From Pegoplata infirma (taxonomy: Eukaryota; Arthropoda; Insecta; Diptera; Anthomyiidae), in assembly GCA_963921195.1 (NCBI GenBank), contig OY992537.1, positions 35,573,410 through 35,637,409 on the forward strand: a DNA stretch of 64,000 nucleotides, written 5' to 3'. The position numbers were made by a program, and so were the translations under genes. Position 1 is the first letter of the stretch. Every line of letters starts with the position of its first letter. The notes beneath the pieces are model-generated. The model was not told the DNA's origin. It did not search any database and saw only the letters and a list, made by a program, of their open reading frames with translations. This document shows, piece by piece, positions 11,240-20,451 of the stretch.

Positions 11240-12025
11240 TGTAAATAAAAGACCTTATTTATTCATTTTCTATCCGACGTTTCGTTGGGATTTATCAAAC
11301 ATCTTTGGGGGATGAAACTGATCAGTACAGATATACTATGAGATGAGTAACTTTTTTAAAGCAATAAATTAAAATTACTCTATTATGACAATATCATAAA
11401 TATAAATCTATTTGGGCCTCGAGCTAGAATAAAACTCTAATCGAAAATATATACATTAGAGTGTCCCTTATTTTGTAAATGTAGGAAATGTTCAGACGGT
11501 ACCCACTCAGTTTTTTCCAATTGACTAAAAAATAACTCAGGAAAAATTTTACACCCCTACGACCACGCCTTCCCTACGCGATGGAGCCTTAAAGAGCGGG
11601 GCCTTAAAAATCATTTTTCCATACAAACCAAAAATTTTTTTTTGATTTTTTATTTTTTTGTTATTAATTATAATATTACTTGGCTAGCTTATTCACGAGA
11701 AAAAATTTGATATTGGTGGGATAAAGCTTTCAGTTCTAAAAAAAAATTCGAAAAATGGTTTGTATGGAAAAATGATTTTTAAGTCCCCGCTCTTTAAGGT
11801 TCCGTCGCGTAGGTAAGGCGTGGTCGCAGGGGCGTGAAACTTTTCCTGAGTTATTTTTTAGTCAAATGGAAAAAAAATTAATGGGTACCGTCTCAACATT
11901 TCCAACATTTCCAAAATAAGGGACACTCTAATATACATATATAAAGGCCGAACAAAAACACTTTATTTTTATGTACCTTTTGGTACTAAAAATAAAAAAC
12001 AACATTTAATATTATTTAAATAAAA
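11240..12025 (+). repeat. CTCGAG-containing dispersed repeat, split copy
   Basis: Phrases acgtttcgttgggatttatc, gcctcgagctagaataaa and, after an insertion, aaggccgaacaaaaacactt belong to a repeat seen again at 38160-38690, 44120-44650, 44755-45070 and 58700-59178. The hAT-type foldback at 11457-11930 interrupts it. Confidence 0.65.
11457..11930. mobile_element. hAT-type foldback, 8-bp duplication
   Basis: The ends TAGAGTGTCCCTTATTTTG are identical for 19 bp, and the inverted arms continue through ggtaccca, actcagg and ggcgtggtcg to near the centre. The duplication ATATACAT is perfect (11449-11456, 11931-11938). The 474-bp element is almost one long hairpin and has no ORF. Confidence 0.93.
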
Positions 12026-12034
12026 TCAGTGTTT

Positions 12035-13935
12035 TCTACAAAAATACTACTTTTTTACAAAAATACTACTTTTTTTTTTACAAAAATACTACTTTTTTAC
12101 AAAAATAATACTTTTTACCTTATTACCGTATCTCAAAAACTAAGCAAGTTAGAGCGAAACAGACAAAAGTTTTGGGTCAAAATCTATGGCGACCCTTAAA
12201 GGACCCAAAGGGCTCTCGAGTTAACAGGGTCCGAACCCAATCTAGTCCTAAAAGGCAAATGAACTAAATTGTAAAAAAATTTTTCCCATTTTCAAGTTAA
12301 AATTGGCTTAAAATTAAATAACTTTGTTTTCCTTATTTTTGAAAAAAAAAAAACTAAAACCAAGAAAAAAATCTTTGGAGCCAAATCATTCCCTCTTTTT
12401 CTCAAAATTTTGTTATTTTTCCAGATTTTATTTCACTTTTTTTGAGTGTGTTCGTTTCTAAAAAAATATTTGTTTTCACAAAAATACAACAAAAAATAAA
12501 TTTTTTACAAAAATACTACTTTTCTACAAAAATAATACTTTTCTACAAAAATACTACTTTTCTACAAAAATACTACTTTTCTACAAAAATACTACTTTTC
12601 TACAAAAATACTAGTTTTCTACAAAAATACTAGTTTTCTACAAAAATACTAGTTTTCTACAAAAATACAATTTTTTTACAAAAATATCAATTTTCTACAC
12701 AAATACTTCTTATCTACAAAAATATGTACTTCTTTCTACAAATATACAAAATCTTTTTTACAAAACCACCGTTTTACAAAAATATTTACTTCTCTTTTAC
12801 AAACATTTCTAGTTTTTACAAAAATTATTAATTTAAAAATAATACTTTTTACAAAATCCAGTTTTTTTTTTAAATATTCAGGTAGTTGCTATAAAATTAC
12901 TACTTTTCTACAAAAAATACTGCTTTTCTAAAAAAATGCTTCTTCTTTACAAAAATACTACTTGCCTGCAAAAATACGACTTTTTTACAAAAAAACTGCT
13001 ACAAAAATATTTTTTTCTTATTTATTATTTTTTAAATATGTACTTGTTTTTTTTTTTTTTTTTTTTTTTACAAAAATACTGTTTTTACACAAAAAATAAA
13101 TAATTTTTCTCACTCATTTTTACAACAACACTAGTTTTAACCGAAATATTAGCTTTTACAAATGCTAGTTTTTAGAAAAATACTCGTTTTTTACAACAAT
13201 ACAACTTTTTAACAAAAGTCTTCCTTTTCTTCAAAAATACTCATTTTCTACCAAAAATACTCCTTTTTTACAATTATTCTATTTTATTACAAAAATACTA
13301 CTTTTCTACAAAAATACTATTTTACTATAAAAATACTACTTTTCTACAAAAATACTACTTTTTTTTTACAAAAATACTACTTTTATCAAAACTACTACTT
13401 TCTACAAAAATATTACTTTTTTCCAAAAATACAACTTTCTTACAATAATACTACTCTTTTACAAAAATACTACTTTTTTTACAACAATACAACTTTTATT
13501 TTCTTTAAAAATACTACTTTTCTACAAAAAAAAAAAATAATCCTCTTTTACATTTATTCTATTTTATTACAAAAATATTACTTTTATACAAAAATACTAC
13601 TTTTCTAAAAAAATACTACTTTTCTACAAAAATACTACTTTTCTACACAAATACTACTTTTTTTTACAAAAATACTACTTTTTTTAAAAATAGTACTTTT
13701 TTCCAAAAATATTACTTTTTTACAAAAATACTACTTTCTTACAATAATACTACACTTTTACAAAAATACTAGTTTTCTAGTTTTGTAAACAACTACTACA
13801 AAAAAATACTACTTTTTTTTACAAAATCCTATAAAATACTAGCTGCTACAAAATTACTAATTTTCTACAAAAATACATCTTTTTTTTTTTTTTAAAATAT
13901 TTCTTTTCTACAAAAATACTACTTTTCTACACTTG
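12035..13935 (+). repeat. Minisatellite, 19-bp unit acaaaaatactacttttct
   Basis: Dozens of copies of acaaaaatactacttttct run through about 1.9 kb. They are near-perfect at 12500-12680 and 13270-13690 and decayed elsewhere. A non-repetitive island with cgacccttaaaggacccaaa interrupts it at about 12120-12440. The 63-codon frame at 12442-12633 is a translation of the repeat and not a gene. Confidence 0.95.
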
Positions 13936-15701
13936 TTTTTTAACTAATAAAACAACTACAACTTGAAGTTATTTTTATATCTTTAATTGTAGTTAGACTA
14001 AATGTCGTCTCTATTTTAAAAGCAAACATTTTTGTGAGTGTATTTAAAGTGCAATTTAAATTTATTCAATAAATTTTTATTGAATATATTGTAAATCTAA
14101 CTATCTAGAAAACATAACAAATAGAAACAAACTATGAATAAATCATGGATATACATATATTTTAATTTATAACTTTTGTGTTTAATACAATTAAAGTGTT
14201 TTACAAATTAACATTTAAACCTATCATAGGCAATTGAATTGCACATTTTTTTTGTGAAAATAATAGTTTTCACAAAAAAAGAAAAACTTTAATGAAAATT
14301 TAATTTATATTGAAATAAAGCAGAGTGTGTGTGTTTGTGTATGTATGAAGTTTAATTTAATTTAATAGTATTTTATAAATAAAATTTTCATAAATATTTA
14401 AATGAAATTTAATAATACAAAAGGTGTCATAACAACACCTGCTCAACATGAAATTCATACAATTTAAAATTCAAATTTTAATTGTTTATTGTATTCCATA
14501 CAGATCCTATGAAGTCAAGTTTTGTTGTTTCAACAAGAATATAATTTATATTACTTACTATTAAACTATTTGTTGTTTTAAAAGACTTGAGGATGCTATT
14601 GTTTCAAAGTCTCTGAACTAAACTTTTAATTGTTTTAAAGTTTTTTTTCTTCGTTAAGAAATTATTTTATTAAAATTTATTTCTTACAAAAGAATCTACT
14701 TTTCTATACAAATAAATACAAGTTTTTAGTAATTTTTCTTTATTTTGCATTTTTAATTATAATTTTACAAAAAAAATAATTTTACCCACTACATTACACT
14801 TTTAGACAGACAGACATACTACATATAATTAAAGTAATTGCACTCTTGAGAAAACAACTCATAAAATTTTAATTATTCAACAGTATCTACTTGTTTCATT
14901 GTGTTATTAGTACACAAAAAAAAAAAGTTAGTTAAAGAAGCCAAGAATATTTCCACAATATTCCAGAACTTACAATGGAAGTATCTCAACCCTTATTAAT
15001 GAGTAGTTTTGGAGATTTTTAAATTTTACGTTTTTTGTCCAAAAGTGGGTGTAGAAATGCGCGTTGTCGATGAAACCTAGGAGGAACATCCTGGAGGAAC
15101 ATTTCATTTCTTTCTATTCGTATAAATACGCAATGTGTTAAATTTAACACAAAAAATGTGTAATTTTACTCACAAAATGGGTAAATTTACACAAAATATT
15201 GCACATTAAAGGAAAATTGAACACTTAATGTTAAATATTACACACTAATTGTGTAATATTACACACATGTATTTATTAGAACCTAATTGGAGAGTTACCT
15301 AACATTATGGCAGTTACCGACTGGCAGTAACTGCCGGTTTTCTCTGTCATAGCTCAATAAAAGAAAAATGCATTATAAGTTTTTAAACCTTCTAACTACA
15401 GTATAGGTGTATACTCACTTTATTATTCCATGTGTAAAGCGTCAAATTATCGGTCGGTGACCCCATTAAGTATATATGGGGCATTCCATGTCAAATCGGA
15501 CAATTTGAAAAAATTTATTTCTAGATTTTTTCAATTTGCCTACAGTTTTTAGTACCCTTCGAAAACTCCTGCGTAATAAATTTTCAAATTTTTTTGATGA
15601 CCTGTTCAAAAGATATCGAATTTTTAAAAATTAGTAGTTTATTGCTTTACTTAAACTTATTTTACTCATAACTTCTTCAATAATGGTCCAAATTCCAATT
15701 T
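13936..15701. other. A/T-rich interval, no gene seen
   Basis: A/T-rich DNA without ORFs or paired TIRs. A cluster of acacaa/ttgtgt strings at 15130-15275 (gttaaatttaacac, gtgtaatattacacac) is partly self-complementary and may be a small MITE. A tcaaatcggacaattt phrase lies near 15497. Confidence 0.45.
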
Positions 15702-16134
15702 TAATACCCTTCACTCTAGTTATAGAGGGTATATATAAGTTTGTCATTTCGTTTGTAACACATCGAAATATTGGTCTAGGACCCCATAAAATATATGTAT
15801 ATTCATGATCCTCGATCGATTTTAAGTCGATCTAGCGATGTCCGTTCTTCCGTCTGTCTGTCCGTCCGTAGAAAAAGAAAGACTTTACAGAGGCTACTGG
15901 AGTTTGGCATATATGTTGATCATTTACCTGGTCAGGTTGGTATTGCAATTCAGTCAAATCGGTCCAGTGGTTCAAAAGTTATGAGCAAAAGAGTAAATTT
16001 CGGCAAGGGTTTTTAGCGAATTTACGAGAAAAAAAACTTTCGAAAGACAATATTGAGACTGCTGATACAAGGCATGTATTTTTGCCGTTCCCCAGGTCTA
16101 TTTGGTGTTGAATTTCAGCTCAATCGGTCCAGTG

Positions 16135-17736
16135 CACAGAGGGCCAGACAGATCGATTTCCGGCCAAAAGTCCTTATTTGTAAATTCTCAAAAAAATGTT
16201 TACCAGTTTGTTGGGCATATATAGAAGCAGGTTTTCTGAACTTATCTTTATGATCCAATTACACACTTTCCTTTGACAGGTCTTCAAAGTTAAAAAAGTT
16301 GGTAAAAAATGTTTAAAAGTTGAGATACTTTTTTAATTTTTTTTCCAAACTTCTATTGCTAATGTTTAACTTTTTGTTTGCGTGGTTCAACCTTATATAT
16401 AAGCCTTTGTAACGAAAATAATGTGGACCAATATAACTCATTTACCTGGCAGCAATTCGCGTTTTTTGGGAAAAAAGTTATAATTTTTAGCTATTTACCT
16501 CGCGCCGAAAAAATCCTCAGCGATCCTCAGTTCGATACAATCGGTCTATATTTTTTTTTATATAGAATGGATCCATATCTTTCGAAAAAAGTTGCCCAAA
16601 CTTGCTCGAAATGATAAATGGCGAAATTACAGCTATATATGCAGTAGTCCGAGATTTGTTTTTAAAAAAAATTATTTAACCCAAAATAATGTTTTACGGC
16701 TTAATTAGTTTTATTATCGTCAGAGAGTGCCTTAAGTGTAGGAAGAAAAAATTATATACATTTCTAGTTTTTTTGTAGAATTATGGAAATTATCAGTTAC
16801 ACCATTTCCAATTAAATTCAAAAATTTTTTATTGAATTTTCAAAATAAAGAACAAAAAGTGAATAATTTGTCGTCACCATTTCCAAAAGCTTTTCTAAAA
16901 CTAAGTCATTTACACCATTTCCATATTTATATCAAAAATTAAAAAAAAAAATATATATGTAAAAATTATGGGCGTAGATTCAACTTCAGACACTCTTAAT
17001 ACTCTTAAAACTGATTTTTAGTTAGATCAGACAAAGCTAAAAAATCTAGCCGCCATATTGTTTCCGCCATATTGAATTTTATCAGTTCGATTTTAAGATA
17101 ACAGACCCGGAAATTTACTAGGCCACACTTTCAGCTACCTTCAACTAAGAAAAGGTATATAACTGTTTTTTAATTACTTATAACAAACTTTACTAAGCAT
17201 ATTTAGTCCGCCATTTTGTTTTTTAAAATTCACGCCAGTAATTCTGATTCAGTAACTCCAAGACCCCCTTAAAACAAAATTTGAGTTAAATCGGACAATT
17301 ATTAAAAAAATTTGTCCGCCATATTGGATGCGCCATTTTGATTTTTTTAGTTTTTAGTTAAATTTTGAAATCAGCAACCCCGAAATACTCTAGAAGCACA
17401 TTTTCAGCCGGATCCAACAACGATAAAGACTTTTGGCTGGAGTTGGATCATTCTTTAAACTTTAAGTAGCATATTTAGTCCACCATTTTGATTTTCAAAA
17501 TTCGGAGTAAAAATTCTAATTCAGTAACTCCAAGACCCGCATAAAACAAAATTTGAGTTCAATCGGAAAATTTAAAAAAAAATTGTCCGCCATATTGGAT
17601 CCGCCATTTTGATTTTTTTGGTTTTTAGCTAAATTTTGAAATCAGCGACCTCGAATTCCTTTAGAAGCACATTTTCAGACGGATCCAACAACGATAAAGA
17701 CTTTTGGCCGGAATTGGATCATGCTGGCCCTCTGTG
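16135..17736. mobile_element. Transib-like 1.6-kb non-autonomous element
   Basis: Inverted ends CACAGAGGGCCAG are perfect for 13 bp. After a short gap the inverted repeat resumes as TTCCGGCCAAAAGTC, giving a TIR of about 43 bp. The insertion cuts the DINE phrase tccagtggttcaaaag and duplicates CAGTG (16130-16134, 17737-17741). A 5-bp TSD with CAC-initial ends is the Transib pattern (established for that superfamily; applied here as inference). The interior has no transposase frame and carries a 272-bp tandem repeat. Confidence 0.8.
17012..17660 (+). repeat. 272-bp tandem repeat with GCCATATTGG/GCCATTTTG
   Basis: cagtaactccaagaccc occurs at 17250 and 17522 (period 272). Each unit carries ccgccatattgg, cgccattttgatttttt and ttgaaatcagc, then cacattttcag and ggatccaacaacgataaag. 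A third, older unit begins near 17020 (ccgccatattg twice, then cacactttcagctac). The array lies inside the 16135 element, and its end forms that element's right TIR. Confidence 0.8.
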
Positions 17737-18175
17737 CAGTGGTGCAAAAGTTATAAGCTAAACACCGAATTTCAGATTATGTTCATCTTAAATGCCACGT
17801 GGTAAACAAGTTTCAAAAACATTGGTGGTAACTTAGCAATCCCAGTCTGCACAGTTTCGAGGCGACAATTTTTTCGAAGTTTTTTCGAAGCTTTTCCGCA
17901 AAAATGATTCGTTGTCGATATTATATACAGTCGATATTTAAACGTTTCTCGAACTCATATTTTTTTTGAAAAACAAATCGATTTCGAAATGATTTCCAAT
18001 CTACATTTTAGGAATTCTCGTATTTGTTGCTCCATCGAAAAAAATATTTATTTTCGATATAATATCGAGTTTTAGTTTTATTAAATTTTAAAAAAAATTC
18101 CCCAAATTTTACTTTTATTATTAAAAAAAAATAATATCTAACACTAAAACAATAAAAAAAAAATAAAAAAAAAAA

Positions 18176-18257
18176 TCCGCGACCGGGGTTTGAACCAAGG
18201 CCAAAAATCTCCAAATCATAAGCTGCCGAACCTGCTAGCCAACTAGGCCATACACAA
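18176..18257 (-). pseudogene. tRNA-like relic with box A and box B
   Basis: The minus strand reads TGGCCTAGTTGGCTAGCAGG (box A region) and, about 45 bases on, GGTTCAAACCCCGG (box B region with a CCGGGG-type T arm). Box spacing is right for a tRNA, but the D and acceptor stems do not close fully. It resembles a tRNA-derived pseudogene. Confidence 0.5.
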
Positions 18258-18457
18258 CTTTAAATTTGTTTGTACTAATATATATTTTGAAATGAAAATA
18301 TTTTCAAATTATGAGAATTATGTCAAAACAAAATAAAATGAATATAAAAACAGGGTAATTCAAATAATAATACAAATTATAAATTAAGGGCAATTCAAAT
18401 AATAATAAAAAATTCAAATTTTAGTAAAAGTAATTTTAAAAAACTACTTTTATTATC

Positions 18458-18532
18458 AAACTTTGGCTGAAGGAGTAAGGCGTTCAACCAGTAAACTGGG
18501 AGTTCTGGGTTCAAATCTCAAGTGAGGCAGAT
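18458..18532 (+). pseudogene. Second tRNA-like relic
   Basis: tggctgaaggagtaaggcg (box A-like) is followed by ccagtaaactgg (anticodon-arm-like hairpin) and gggttcaaatctc (box B-like). The order and spacing are tRNA-like but no complete cloverleaf forms. It faces the relic at 18176 within the same transposon. Confidence 0.4.
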
Positions 18533-19280
18533 AAAAATAGTAATTAGTAAAAATTAAATTTAAAGAATAAATAAATTAAATTAGTTAATTGTAAGTAAGT
18601 AGTAGTAAGTAATAAAATATTTTTTTTTATTTCTTTCCGTTTTTAAAACAATTATTAAAAAACAAATGTATCGAAATTCATGAAATTTTCGATTAAAAAT
18701 CGAATCGAAACCTGTACCAAAACACGATTCTATATCACCTTGCATGCCACATAGGAAAACACGCTTTATATCGACAATATATCGAACTCGATATCGAAGA
18801 AATTCTTAGAGAAAACGACTCTTTTTCGAATCGATATCGACTCATTTTGCATACTGGGATGCTTTTAAAACTTGTTTAGTTTTAATGCAATGCTTTTCAA
18901 ACTTGTTTAGTTTTAAAAGCATTGGTAACTTAAAAATTACACTCGAAATAAATTTTACACTCAAAAAAAATTTTACACTCAAAAAAAAATTATTGTTTTT
19001 TTTACAAAAATATCAATATTTTGTTTACATACGTACGTTCACATTCACTCAGAAATATTTTTACTGTAAAAAACATTACACTCGAAAAAATATTTACACT
19101 CAAAAAAAATTAGTAATTTTTTTTTTTTTAATGACAAAAAAAAGAGTTTTTTACTCAAAATAAAATATTTCTAAACAAAACTGTAAATTTTTTTCACGTT
19201 AAAAATGTACTAACCTTTAAAAAAGGCATTGTGGAGGGTATTCATAGATTCGGCAAAGTCGAATTTAACTTTTCTACTTG

Positions 19281-19874
19281 TTTTTTTTACGAATTAAAAA
19301 AAAAAAAATTCCTAAAAAATTTTTAAAAGCAATCTACTATGCGATTTTTAGGTTTTAAAGTTTAAATATCTTTTTTTTTGCTAATTCGTTAGCAATATAG
19401 TTTTTCGGAAGAATTATTATAAAAAAAATATAATGTGTTTTTTAATGGATAATAACGGTTTACCACAATAAGCAAAATTAAAAAGTTATTACAAAATATA
19501 CTGACTAGGTAATACTTTTTCAGCAACCTAAAAAGTACAAAAACACATCTGTCCGCATTCACGTGTAAAGTAGAACTTTCAAAGTTTATAGTATAAAAGA
19601 TCATTGATAAATGCACATTTAATTCATTTGTCACAATTTAATACCTCTTTTAGTTCAAGAGATAAGTGGGGTGTCGATTGTGCCCCACTGGCGAATGTGC
19701 CCCTCTCTACCCTACTCTTAAATTTTTTATTTTTTTTTAATTTTTGTGGAAAAATCCTATTGATTCTACAAATTTTTTATTCAGTAGGACTTGGATAACA
19801 ATTGTAACTATTTTTTAAAATTTTTGAAAAAAATTTATTGCAAATTTTCAATCTTAAAATTATTTCTACTGCTC
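19281..19874. other. A/T-rich interval with a GTGCCCC patch
   Basis: Mostly A/T-rich. At about 19660-19720 the string attgtgccccactggcgaat, then gtgcccctctctaccctact, is shared with 26130-26345, marking an end of an unidentified dispersed repeat. Confidence 0.5.
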
Positions 19875-20451
19875 CAATGCACAGAGGGTTGAAATGTACC
19901 AAAAGTGAGGATTAATTCAAAAGCTGAACTTTATCCTACACATTCGTGTGTGGTACTGGGTGAAAGGTAATTAAATTCTACATCACTATTTGCCAAAAAC
20001 TTTTGTTTTGAGTAAATTACTCTATCGACTGTGAGCTGTCAAAGTCAAATAATTTTTCAAAATTTTTCGTGCCGTGCCTAAAACTGAAAATTGAGATATT
20101 TTGGGTGCTGATAATTCTTATTAAGCGTTCTAAAAGTAATTTTATTAAAATGGAACCATCAACTTCAGGTATTTGGCTATATAATTGCATTAATATTTTT
20201 TAGATAAATGTTTTGCAAATATTTTTAATATTTTTTTAAAAAGTGCTCCATATTTGGGGTATTTTCGATATATACACAGAGTTTCAACAAATTTCTTGTT
20301 GCGATCCAGCAAATTTTATTAAGTGATATTTTAATATAGTATTTTAGCTTATATATTTCATACCAAACTTTTGCAGAGGCACCGCGTTTTTTTACTTATT
20401 AAAATTTTTGTGAAAAAACTCCAGTTGCTAAAAAAAAGCTGAAAAACATAT

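Larger units (their letters stand above)
17841..18858. mobile_element. 1-kb TIR element with two tRNA-like inserts
   Basis: Ends CCCAGTCTGCACAG and CCCAGTATGCAAAA are inverted. The element splits the DINE string acaatgctttt, apparently duplicating AT. Subterminal regions are full of tcgaaa/gatatcg motifs in opposite orientation at the two ends. Two tRNA-like sequences lie inside at about 18176-18257 (-) and 18458-18532 (+). No coding frame was found. Confidence 0.65.
15702..19280 (+). mobile_element. DINE-1/mini-me element, copy C, split twice
   Basis: The three DINE segments are 15702-16134 (stem, core, short GTCY tract, first half of the body), 17737-17840 (ggtgcaaaagttataagc to ggtggtaact) and 18859-19280 (gcttttaaaacttg, acactc-rich A/T tail, gtggagggtattcatag, ttcggcaaagtcgaa, ttctacttg). 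The order matches the uninterrupted copy at 59648-60711. The 16135 element and the 17841 element account for the two gaps. Frames at 15795-16253 are family shadows. Confidence 0.88.

Noticed and set aside
12442..12633. Repetitive FLQKYYFSTK protein
   Set aside because: Direct translation of the 19-bp minisatellite.
12035..13935. CRISPR-like array of regular repeats
   Set aside because: Units are contiguous without unique spacers; the sequence is eukaryotic.
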